Below, in pieces: positions 1 to 6,334 of a stretch of 9,490 nucleotides of DNA. The number at the start of each line of letters is the position of its first letter. The first letter of the stretch is position 1. This stretch comes from Alphaproteobacteria bacterium. Its GTDB lineage: Bacteria; Pseudomonadota; Alphaproteobacteria; Rs-D84. Where the stretch lies: positions 1 to 9,490 of the forward strand of contig JAGCRE010000065.1 in assembly GCA_017964865.1 (NCBI GenBank). Reading direction: 5' to 3'. The position numbers and the translations under genes were made by a program. The notes under the pieces were generated by a model. That model made no database searches. It saw only the letters and a list, made by a program, of their open reading frames with translations, and had not been told where the DNA came from.

Positions 1-1
1 A

Positions 2-736
2 ATTGTCGAAGCGGTTGGCGATATGGTCCTGCGTAGTGGCCAACGTTTGGTATGTATTAAAAAACGTGAAAAACCGTTCTTGATTACAGATACTGCGTCC
101 GTAATGGCATTGGCTGAGGCAAACGTTGCCCAATCGATGATGTCGGCTCAATCGTTGAATAATATGACCTATGGCTATGATATGGCGGCAATCAATACTG
201 CAACTATTAATAATACCGGCACCCCGGTTATGATTGGCAACACATCGAACACTGCGACATCTGGGTATTATATGCCGGCGGGCTTTGTTGCCGGCCAGGT
301 ATATCCACAACCTGCAACAATCACCCCAATGCTCCAGTCGTCATCATCGGGTGGTGTTACAATGATGCCAACCGAACGTGTAACGGCTGGTTCGTATTTA
401 CCACAATCTAACATACCACTTATCACCAGTAACCAGTCCGGCGTTGCCGTTGAATTAAAATCTGATTCTTCGGTCAAGGCATTGAACGATTACTGGGTCG
501 ATTTGTTGGCGAAATTCAGTGGCGACAATGGAACTGGATTATTAACACCATATAAAGACAAAGTGTTCTTTGCGGTTGATGAACAGGGTGTTGGCGAATT
601 GGGTTCATCTGCATCGACGGCACGTTTGTATCGTCTGCGTATTGGGCCAATGGCTGATATTGATACGGCACAAAAACTGTGCGACCAGTTGTTAAAGTTC
701 AGTGGAACCAGTTGCAGTGTTGTTCGCATACAGTAA
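2..736 (+). CDS. SPOR-domain protein, 5'-truncated, probably part of a type IV secretion cluster
   Basis: The reading frame is open to the left edge of the window, so the true start lies outside; an ATG at 23 exists but has no convincing ribosome binding site. Numbering from that ATG, residues 1-45 are compact and mixed in charge, and residues 46-140 are a low-complexity linker rich in Asn, Thr, Ser, Pro and Gly. Residues about 143-237 look like a SPOR domain: a helix around DYWVDLLAKF, then YRLRIGPMADIDTAQKLCDQL and a final strand CSVVRIQ. SPOR domains bind denuded peptidoglycan glycan strands in the periplasm (family knowledge). The next gene starts 19 bases downstream on the same strand and encodes a VirB10/DotG-like protein, so this is likely a periplasmic or outer-membrane component that ties the secretion channel to the cell wall; that role is inference. 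The N-terminal part matches no family I can name. Fairly sure of SPOR, unsure of the system role. Confidence 0.7.
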   Translation: MVEAVGDMVLRSGQRLVCIKKREKPFLITDTASVMALAEANVAQSMMSAQSLNNMTYGYDMAAINTATINNTGTPVMIGNTSNTATSGYYMPAGFVAGQVYPQPATITPMLQSSSSGGVTMMPTERVTAGSYLPQSNIPLITSNQSGVAVELKSDSSVKALNDYWVDLLAKFSGDNGTGLLTPYKDKVFFAVDEQGVGELGSSASTARLYRLRIGPMADIDTAQKLCDQLLKFSGTSCSVVRIQ

Positions 737-755
737 CATATTGGATTTGTAACAG

Positions 756-3122
756 ATGAGTAAGTTAAGACAGCAATTTCAAAACATACGCAATTCCACC
801 CCAAAAAGTGTCCAGTGGTTGTTACTGGGGGCGACTTTTGTTGTTGTATTGATATTGTTAACGTTGCTTATGACAGATGGCAAAGACAAAATAAAACCCA
901 AGGCCCATGATGAAGTTCCGGTAAAAATAACTCTGTCTGCTGATACCGTTGATTGGGCAAATATAACGGTTGGCACAAAGAAAACAGAAACGATTTCTGT
1001 GCGTGCGACCGCCCCAGCCAAGGTATCAATGGGTCAAAATAAAAATGTTGCGGGTTTCAGTGCGAAAACAACATGCACCGATGCTGCGGTAATTGGCGAA
1101 AAGATTTCGTGTAATGTATATTTGGAATATAAACCAACCGTTGCAGCAAAACCGGAAACATTAACACTGTCGATATACTATCGCGGTGAACACGAACCCG
1201 AAGAAATGAAATCTGCAGAAAAGATTATGGTTATTTTGGGTGCTGATTCACCACAACCAGTTGTGAAACCTGCCCCGGCACCAAAACCTGTGGTTTTACC
1301 AGAAACTGATATTGATGACGAAGATGAATTTGATATTGAACCAACATATGTTGCACCGAAACCCGCGGCTAAGGTTGATCAATCGGTTAAATCAATTGCA
1401 CCATCAGACCCATTTGCAGACGAAATAAAAATATCCACCAAAAAACCTGTTGTTGATACGCCAATGGCCCCTGCGATACAACCAAGTGAAAGTTGTTCGG
1501 ACTTTGCTTTCCCGGGTTACGATATGTATGGTGCACAAAGTGGGTGGATAAAACCAGAAAGTGGCGGATATTATTTCTATCCGTTTTCTGATCGTAATTG
1601 CAAAAATGCAACGGGCATATATAACCCTGGCACTGGGTTAATTGTTGATATAAAAGATAATGGTAAAAAAATCGGGACCGATGCCGAACATGTAAATTCT
1701 GTACTGGCAACTGGAATTGTTCCAACACTGTCGTCATCACCACGTACGGGTCGCGTTGCCAGTCGCCAAACAAATATGTTAAGTGAACCTGTGGGTCAAA
1801 TGGGCAAAATCGAATTAACCCCGGCCCCGGTATCAGATGTGGAATTTGATACGACCGACCAATACGCTGTTGTATCGACACAACCATATGACCGCACATT
1901 TATCCTGCGTCAATATAAACCGATTCCGGCCACAATCGTATCGGACGTTCGTGCCGATACTGCACTGGATGCCGAAAATCTGCATTTCCCGGTGCGTGCA
2001 ACGGTTGACCGTAATGTATATTCGGATAATGGTCGCACAATTATTATTCCAACTGGAACATTGTTGCTGGGGTATGTAACGGGTAAAGTTCCAGGACCAT
2101 ATAAGGCAATTGGTCGTATGAACATAAAATGGTATCAATTTGTTTTACCAAATGGTGTTGAATTTAATTTTGATAGTGATGAACCTGTATCTGCGGATGC
2201 CCAGGGGCGTATTGGTGTCCCGGGTCGGGGCAGCACCGATTATTTGGAACAATTTGTTATGCCGATGTTGACATCTATTGTCCCGGCCGCGGTCAATATG
2301 ATTGCACCAGTTGCCGATAAATTTGTTAATCAAATTGATTTAGACAACAACACCGTCGTGCAAAGCGGAACACTGCGTTCATCTGAATTGGCAAAGAATG
2401 AAATTATTACTGCCTGGAACCAGGTGGCCCAGAAATTATTGGTTGATATGATGGATAACACTGTTCCGCCGTTCACAATTCCAGCCGGAACCCGCATTAC
2501 AGTATATTCGCCAAACGATTTAATGGTTGCATGCACAACTAATGAAAAATGCTTGGTCAAAAATCATCGTCCAAACACAACACGTCCAACACCACGTTGG
2601 GGTGCAACCGCAGATCCAAACGATGGTTCATGGGTGGGCCAGGCACGTTCATTTAATATGGAACGCTATTGTGCACGCGATTCAAATGGTATTTGGGGCA
2701 TTGATAAAAGCCAGTCTGCTGCGGACATTACAATGAATTCTGGTTATTCATACAGCACTGTGTTGGGTTATTGCCAATCATTAAATTACCAGGCAATAAA
2801 TAACGCAAAACAGGAAGCGTTATATCAAAACCAACAAGACCCATATAATTCAAACAGTGTGGCCAGCACCGGTGGCAAGGGAACACAAGCCTATAACGAA
2901 AAAGTATTGGGATTGAAATATAATGAAAATGGTGCGATTGAAAATCCGTTCCAGAAATCAGATACATCAAAAGCCGAATCAGAACCAGTGATAAAATGTA
3001 TCGATGGCAGTAATCCCGATTCATATGGTTGCTGTCCGGGTGAAATATATACAGATATGGGTGACCAAGGGTTTAATTGTTGCCCAGACACCGGTGGCGA
3101 TTGTTTCCCGCCAATACTGTAA
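756..3122 (+). CDS. DotG/IcmE/VirB10/TrbI-like core channel protein with cysteine-rich C-terminal tail
   Basis: A 788-residue protein. Residues 1-19 are a short basic cytoplasmic tail and 20-39 one hydrophobic membrane segment. Residues about 55-163 look like a beta-sandwich (VDWANITVGTKKTETISV) with two cysteines (107, 119). Residues 164-245 form a Pro/Lys/acidic linker suited to spanning the periplasm; 247-330 is an aromatic-rich module with cysteines at 247 and 282. Residues about 380-590 match the VirB10/TrbI fold: PVRATVDRNVYSDNGR, IPTGTLLLGY, the strand with KWYQFVLPNGVEF, ADAQGRIGVPGRG, an antenna-like hydrophobic stretch at 498-520, and the closing IPAGTRITVYSPNDL. VirB10 proteins link inner and outer membranes as the core of type IV secretion channels. 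A further 200 residues follow, ending in a cluster with cysteines at 748, 759, 760, 775, 776 and 783. A weak GGA (743-745) precedes the ATG. The length and layered build resemble DotG (IcmE) of Dot/Icm-type systems more than short VirB10, but no other dot/icm gene is visible to settle this. Confidence 0.82.
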   Translation: MSKLRQQFQNIRNSTPKSVQWLLLGATFVVVLILLTLLMTDGKDKIKPKAHDEVPVKITLSADTVDWANITVGTKKTETISVRATAPAKVSMGQNKNVAGFSAKTTCTDAAVIGEKISCNVYLEYKPTVAAKPETLTLSIYYRGEHEPEEMKSAEKIMVILGADSPQPVVKPAPAPKPVVLPETDIDDEDEFDIEPTYVAPKPAAKVDQSVKSIAPSDPFADEIKISTKKPVVDTPMAPAIQPSESCSDFAFPGYDMYGAQSGWIKPESGGYYFYPFSDRNCKNATGIYNPGTGLIVDIKDNGKKIGTDAEHVNSVLATGIVPTLSSSPRTGRVASRQTNMLSEPVGQMGKIELTPAPVSDVEFDTTDQYAVVSTQPYDRTFILRQYKPIPATIVSDVRADTALDAENLHFPVRATVDRNVYSDNGRTIIIPTGTLLLGYVTGKVPGPYKAIGRMNIKWYQFVLPNGVEFNFDSDEPVSADAQGRIGVPGRGSTDYLEQFVMPMLTSIVPAAVNMIAPVADKFVNQIDLDNNTVVQSGTLRSSELAKNEIITAWNQVAQKLLVDMMDNTVPPFTIPAGTRITVYSPNDLMVACTTNEKCLVKNHRPNTTRPTPRWGATADPNDGSWVGQARSFNMERYCARDSNGIWGIDKSQSAADITMNSGYSYSTVLGYCQSLNYQAINNAKQEALYQNQQDPYNSNSVASTGGKGTQAYNEKVLGLKYNENGAIENPFQKSDTSKAESEPVIKCIDGSNPDSYGCCPGEIYTDMGDQGFNCCPDTGGDCFPPIL

Positions 3123-3143
3123 CGACATAAAACAAATCTAATT

Positions 3144-3172
3144 AAAGCCCCACAATATGTAGGGCTTTTTTT
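3144..3172 (+). terminator. Intrinsic terminator of the VirB10-like gene
   Basis: Seven-base arms AAAGCCC (3144-3150) and GGGCTTT (3162-3168), with three further pairs inside (ACA/TGT) after a C-A mismatch, followed by a run of T to 3172. It begins 22 bases after the stop codon at 3120-3122 and closes the secretion gene unit. Confidence 0.88.
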
Positions 3173-3226
3173 AATTCAAGGATTATAAATGAACACGTCT
3201 TGAAACACCGTATATATTTTCATTAT

Positions 3227-3258
3227 AAAAAGGCATGCCATATTTGTGCATGCTTTTT
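3227..3258 (+). terminator. Orphan terminator-like hairpin with GCATGC stem
   Basis: AAAAA-G-GCATGC (3227-3238, one bulged G) pairs with GCATGCTTTTT (3248-3258) across a nine-base loop, leaving a T-rich 3' side. It resembles an intrinsic terminator, yet no coding gene ends just before it and the secretion cluster already has its own terminator 60 bases upstream. It may be a back-up terminator, the end of a short untranslated RNA, or an operator: the left arm contains the 8-bp palindrome GGCATGCC. Confidence 0.5.
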
Positions 3259-3269
3259 ATTTAATATGC

Positions 3270-3327
3270 GTTTTTCGATTCGCAAATATAAAAATAAAAA
3301 TCACAAACGAATCGAAAAACCGATTCG
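3270..3327. repeat. Nested inverted repeats with three CGATTCG arms (mutually exclusive hairpins)
   Basis: A perfect 13-bp inverted repeat, GTTTTTCGATTCG (3270-3282) and CGAATCGAAAAAC (3308-3320), encloses a 25-base A-rich loop. The second arm can instead pair with CGATTCG at 3321-3327 through a six-base loop. The shared middle arm means the two hairpins exclude each other. It lies 90-147 bases upstream of the start codon at 3417, so it could be a leader-RNA switch or a cluster of operator half-sites; which one is unknown. Confidence 0.7.
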
Positions 3328-3416
3328 CGTATCAACCCAAAGTTGTAACAATTTATATATTTCTCTCGAAATTCTATAAACATATAACAAAGACTTTTAA
3401 CCAAGGAGAATAAAAA

Positions 3417-3761
3417 ATGACACAAACACAAATAGCATACCAACAGGAAAAATTTCACAATGCCGAACAATTATGGTTTTGGTTTTTGTATTCAAAATCA
3501 ATCCAAAATGGTTATGTTCGTCAAAGCGGTTCGCCAACACGTCGCCCATGTGAATTGCTGGATGTTGAAACATTAATAACAAAACTTTATCTGTGCGGGA
3601 AATTAAACGATGAACAATTATCTGTTATGAAAAAATTTGGCGACAAACGTCGTGCCCCACACCAATATATTTGGTCGGAAAATCGTGCCGCTGCATTATG
3701 GCGAACCGCAATGGATACAATTGAAAATGCCGCAGCAGAATATGGCTGGATTGAAAAATAA
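3417..3761 (+). CDS. Unrecognised 114-residue protein, first gene of a two-gene operon
   Basis: A clear ribosome binding site AAGGAG (3403-3408) lies eight bases before the ATG. The protein is soluble, has no signal peptide or membrane segment, and is predicted mostly helical with many aromatics. Notable stretches are AEQLWFWFLYSKSIQNGYVR (about 18-37), a basic SPTRRPCELLDVETL segment, two cysteines (the second in LYLCGKLNDEQL), KFGDKRRAPHQYIW and a closing helix ALWRTAMDTIENAAAEYGWI. The alternating basic and aromatic helices would fit a small DNA- or RNA-binding regulator, and the ending resembles small phage or mobile-element regulators, but this is only an impression. The gene ends 16 bases before the next start, so the two are surely co-transcribed. 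It looks like a genuine conserved gene, judged by the ribosome binding site, codon use like its neighbours and the terminator after its partner. Function not recognised. Confidence 0.75.
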   Translation: MTQTQIAYQQEKFHNAEQLWFWFLYSKSIQNGYVRQSGSPTRRPCELLDVETLITKLYLCGKLNDEQLSVMKKFGDKRRAPHQYIWSENRAAALWRTAMDTIENAAAEYGWIEK

Positions 3762-3777
3762 AGAAAAGGATTTTATT

Positions 3778-4122
3778 ATGATTATTATCGCTTTTTCCAA
3801 AAACACATCTAAAATTCTGCCACGTATGTTGTGCCGTCGTTTTCGTCATTGTGCACCAATAATATGCAACGGACACGATTTGGTTTTACATCAATTTATA
3901 CGACACAATCATATTGAACAAATACATATTAACCCCCGCGATATTGAAATATTGCGGACACATGGTTGGGAATTTATTTATGTTTCACCAACAATAAACA
4001 CCAACCATTTCGATTATATGCGTGCATATTCGTGTGTTGATTTATCAAAACGTGCAATTGGATTAAAATCGATATTTATACAGACACCATACGGTCTTTA
4101 TAAGCATCTACAACAAAAATAA
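3778..4122 (+). CDS. Small His/Cys-rich protein, possible permuted papain-like (NlpC/P60-type) fold
   Basis: The start at 3778 is preferred over an in-frame ATG at 3637, which lies deep inside the preceding gene; an AAAGGA motif about seven bases before 3778 serves as ribosome binding site. The 114-residue product is basic, with nine histidines and four cysteines (19, 25, 30, 86), and no signal peptide. Two features recall circularly permuted NlpC/P60-papain proteins. Near the N-terminus RFRHCAPI, followed by strand-like segments, resembles the histidine strand. Near the C-terminus YSCVDLSKRAIG then IQTPYGLYKHL resembles the Cys-containing helix and the downstream TP-x-x-LY-x-x-L ending. H24 and C86 would be the candidate catalytic pair. 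This rests on motif memory only; the protein could equally be a non-enzymatic phage or element protein. It ends directly at a bidirectional terminator and forms an operon with the upstream gene, hinting at a joint role. Confidence 0.7.
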   Translation: MIIIAFSKNTSKILPRMLCRRFRHCAPIICNGHDLVLHQFIRHNHIEQIHINPRDIEILRTHGWEFIYVSPTINTNHFDYMRAYSCVDLSKRAIGLKSIFIQTPYGLYKHLQQK

Positions 4123-4144
4123 AAATGCCCAAACGGGCATTTTT
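4121..4144. terminator. Bidirectional terminator between convergent operons
   Basis: AAAAATGCCC (4121-4130) and GGGCATTTTT (4135-4144) form a ten-base-pair perfect stem with an AAAC tetraloop. It has T-runs on both strands (to 4150 on +; after the left arm on -). It overlaps the stop codons of both flanking genes: TAA at 4120-4122 on the + strand and the yidC TAA at 4143-4145 on the - strand. Confidence 0.9.
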
Positions 4145-5711
4145 ATTTTTCAGAATTCTTTTTAATTATATACATCTGGGCAATACCAAACAGATTTGAT
4201 ACCGTCCAATATAACACCAACCCAGCCGGCATCCACGCAAACATTACCGTAAATACTATCGGCATCCAACGCATTGCACGTTGTGTCTGGGCGGCAACAT
4301 CATTTTTATCTGCCCCCTTTGTCTTTGGTGATTGAATCCGCTGTTGCCACCACATTGATACGCCCATCAATATCGGCAATATGAAATATGGATCCATTGT
4401 TGCCAAATCAGATATCCATAAAAAATCAGCATTACGCATTTGAACCGATATTATCAACGCCTTGTATAACGCAAAGAAAATTGGAATTTGAATCAACATC
4501 GGTAAACATCCCGACATTGGTGATGTCTTGTGCGTCTGATACAATTTCATCATTTCAATTTGCAGACGTTGTTTATCATTTGCATATAATTTCTGGATAC
4601 GTTGCATTTCTGGTTGCATTTTCTGCATTGCCGCCATTGATGTATATGATTTGCGTGTTAATGGCCACAACAACAGACGTAACAATATCGTCATTATGAT
4701 AATCGCAACACCATAATTCATAACAATTGCATTTATCGTATTTATCAACCACAACATTGGCATTGCCAAAAACCAAAACCAACCATAATCAACCGTCTTG
4801 TCAATACCTGGTATTGTTTGCGATGCACCTTTTAATATCGAACTGTCGCGTGGACCGACATAAAGATATGATTTGATATTGGCCACTTCCCCAGCGGTAA
4901 CACCAATATTGCGGGTATTTATTTCCGTTTGATATAAATCGCCATATTTTTGACCACGTATCGTTTGATCAGGCGTATCAATATCTGCAATCGTTTCCCA
5001 GTATTGATCAACAAACCCCGCAAAACCATTTGTTGTTGTGTATGCATATGGCTTTTTATTTAATGCCCGCCAATCATCGTGTTCAACGTCGCCATTGGCA
5101 TATACGACCAACCCGGTATAAACACCCGCCGAAGACGATTTATCCCCACCACGACGTATTTTTGCATATGGCGAAAAAGAATAATCTTTCTTGGTATTAT
5201 TTTTAATTTCATCATTTACCGTTATAACATAATCGTTCACCGCAATTGTGCGACGAAATTCAACACCATCGGCATTACGCCACACATATGAATCACCATC
5301 CGTTTTCCAGACCGTATCAACACCCGGTGCGATTGTACCAACACCAATGACACCAATTTCAGCAAACGCATTTTCACCCGATAATAATTTCACTGTATCG
5401 GTGCTGTCTGTTGATGCGGGGAAATCACGCAAATCAACATTTGATATACGCAGACCTTGAACATTTACCGATATTTTATCTGCCTTGATTTCATACGTTG
5501 GAACATTGGATATATCCGCCTCAACCATTGGTGTATCTGGAATATTTGTAACGTTGGTATTTTTACCAAACATTATTCCAATCACCCACCACAGGGCAAC
5601 AAATATCAAAAACCAGCGAAAGAAACCACCGCCAGATTTTTTCGCATTTGCGTTACGGTTGGCGTTCCATGCCATAAATCCAGAATTGTTATTATCCAAA
5701 TATTTAACCAT
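4143..5711 (-). CDS. yidC: Membrane protein insertase YidC
   Basis: YidC inserts and folds inner-membrane proteins, alone or with SecYEG. The 522-residue length and layout match Gram-negative YidC. There is a first membrane segment at about 30-49 and a large periplasmic beta domain at about 55-305. The conserved core of five segments starts around 312. The key TM2 arginine is R345 in LRLLLWPLTRKSY. The cytoplasmic hairpin holds MQKMQPEMQRIQKLY, and SPMSGCLPMLIQIPIFFALY is the family hallmark. The end is MPAGLVLYWTVSNLFGIAQ. The start at 5711 has an AGGAAAA ribosome binding site that overlaps the TAG stop of lspA, so the two are translationally coupled. Odd: about 28 residues precede TM1, rich in Asn, Lys and Gly, whereas most YidC proteins start almost at the membrane; an internal ATG at residue 13 is an alternative start without a better site. 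Ends in the bidirectional terminator. Confidence 0.96.
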   Translation of the reverse strand: MVKYLDNNNSGFMAWNANRNANAKKSGGGFFRWFLIFVALWWVIGIMFGKNTNVTNIPDTPMVEADISNVPTYEIKADKISVNVQGLRISNVDLRDFPASTDSTDTVKLLSGENAFAEIGVIGVGTIAPGVDTVWKTDGDSYVWRNADGVEFRRTIAVNDYVITVNDEIKNNTKKDYSFSPYAKIRRGGDKSSSAGVYTGLVVYANGDVEHDDWRALNKKPYAYTTTNGFAGFVDQYWETIADIDTPDQTIRGQKYGDLYQTEINTRNIGVTAGEVANIKSYLYVGPRDSSILKGASQTIPGIDKTVDYGWFWFLAMPMLWLINTINAIVMNYGVAIIIMTILLRLLLWPLTRKSYTSMAAMQKMQPEMQRIQKLYANDKQRLQIEMMKLYQTHKTSPMSGCLPMLIQIPIFFALYKALIISVQMRNADFLWISDLATMDPYFILPILMGVSMWWQQRIQSPKTKGADKNDVAAQTQRAMRWMPIVFTVMFAWMPAGLVLYWTVSNLFGIAQMYIIKKNSEK

Positions 5712-5721
5712 TTTATTTTTC

Positions 5722-6246
5722 CTATTGTTTATTTATACAGCGACGACGTGCGATAATCCAATTTAATATATACAAACCGACACCAACACAGATAAAAATA
5801 TCCCCCACATTAAATGCCGGCCAATGTGCCCCACCAATATGAAAGTCCAAGAAATCAATTACCGCACCAAAACGAATTCTATCAATTAAATTTCCCAACG
5901 CCCCACCAATAATAAATGCCAACGGCAGACGTTCATATGCGACACTGCGACGTGTCATATAGTATGTTAAAAAACCAATCACAAAGGCGGTTATCACGAC
6001 AATAATTATTGGTGCAACCTCGCCTAATGCACGAAACAGTGAAAACGACGTTCCTGGATTCCATGTGAACACAACGTTAAAGAAGTTTGTCACATGTGCC
6101 ATTAAATACGGCACCGGTATCAATTCCCATGCACGACCAAATGCGGGCACATCACCCGTTATAAGTTTTACCAGGACACCCTTAGTCACCTGGTCCAACA
6201 AAATGATTGCCAGAATAATAGCCAAATACTTGAATATTTTTTTCAT
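5722..6246 (-). CDS. lspA: Lipoprotein signal peptidase (signal peptidase II) LspA
   Basis: LspA cleaves the signal peptide of diacylglyceryl-modified prolipoproteins in the inner membrane. The frame opens at 6294, but the start is set at 6246 because [15 protein letters not shown] is a typical N-terminus and an AAAGG lies about seven bases upstream; this gives 174 residues, a usual length. Conserved family features are D18 and K22 in [16 protein letters not shown] (63-71), [10 protein letters not shown] (114-123), and the two catalytic aspartates D131 in VIDFLDFH and D149 in FNVGD, 18 residues apart as in the family. The last motif is usually FNxAD; here Gly replaces Ala, a mild change. The segment before NPG (about 38-60) looks slightly longer than common. 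First gene of the lspA-yidC pair, driven by the promoter at 6276-6304. Confidence 0.96.
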   Translation of the reverse strand: MKKIFKYLAIILAIILLDQVTKGVLVKLITGDVPAFGRAWELIPVPYLMAHVTNFFNVVFTWNPGTSFSLFRALGEVAPIIIVVITAFVIGFLTYYMTRRSVAYERLPLAFIIGGALGNLIDRIRFGAVIDFLDFHIGGAHWPAFNVGDIFICVGVGLYILNWIIARRRCINKQ

Positions 6247-6275
6247 GTAAAAGCCTTTGTTATATAACAGATTTG

Positions 6276-6304
6276 AATATAGCAATATGAACATATAAAA
6301 TCAA
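6276..6304 (-). promoter_or_regulatory. Sigma-70-type promoter of lspA-yidC
   Basis: Reading the - strand, TTGATT (6304-6299) and TATATT (6281-6276) are separated by exactly 17 bases. Transcription would start near 6270, leaving a leader of about 24 bases that carries the lspA ribosome binding site and a 10-bp palindrome GTTATATAAC (6259-6268). Its location right behind the preceding operon's terminator supports it, although AT-rich DNA makes chance matches possible. Confidence 0.55.
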
Positions 6305-6307
6305 ATA

Positions 6308-6333
6308 AAATGTCCCACAATTGTGGGACATTT
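6308..6333 (-). terminator. Intrinsic terminator of the recR-rsmA-antiporter operon (26-bp perfect palindrome)
   Basis: AAATGTCCCACAA (6308-6320) is followed immediately by its perfect reverse complement (6321-6333). The RNA hairpin has a GC-rich core TGTCCCAC and, on the - strand, a T-rich tail. It begins one base past the antiporter stop codon (TAA at 6337-6335). Being symmetric it could also act on the + strand, where the tail is less T-rich. Confidence 0.85.
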
Positions 6334-6334
6334 G

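Larger units (their letters stand above)
3173..3416. other. AT-rich intergenic region with hairpins, no supported gene
   Basis: This gap separates the secretion cluster from the small two-gene operon. It holds an orphan terminator-like hairpin (3227-3258) and a set of three CGATTCG arms (3270-3327), each listed separately. Weak sigma-70-like boxes can be read as TTGAAA (3200-3205) and TATAAA (3224-3229) with an 18-base spacer, or as TATAAA (3375-3380) without a good -35 box; in such AT-rich DNA neither is compelling. A ribosome-binding-like AAGGA (3178-3182) stands before an ATG at 3189 whose frame stops after four codons. No tRNA or known RNA family was recognised. Confidence 0.6.

Noticed and set aside
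1387..2333. Several open frames on both strands inside the VirB10-like gene.
   Set aside because: They are shadows of a gene with clear domain structure and carry no family features of their own.
3189..3413. Possible small or decayed gene: AAGGA plus ATG at 3189, an in-frame TGA after four codons, then about 70 open codons to a TAA at 3411-3413.
   Set aside because: The translation after the stop is Ile/Lys/Phe-rich as expected of AT-rich noncoding DNA, it runs through both hairpin structures, and TGA is used as a normal stop (rsmA, recR), so readthrough as tryptophan is unlikely.
3261..3582. Minus-strand open frames across the intergenic region and first small gene.
   Set aside because: Their translations are hydrophobic, composition-driven strings with no ribosome binding site, and they oppose a well-supported gene.
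3637..3777. N-terminal extension of the second small gene to an ATG at 3637.
   Set aside because: It overlaps the coding region of the preceding gene by 125 bases, and the ATG at 3778 has a proper ribosome binding site and spacing.
6247..6294. Longer LspA start at 6294.
   Set aside because: It would overlap the predicted lspA promoter's -10 region and leader; the start at 6246 has a ribosome binding site and gives a normal LspA N-terminus.
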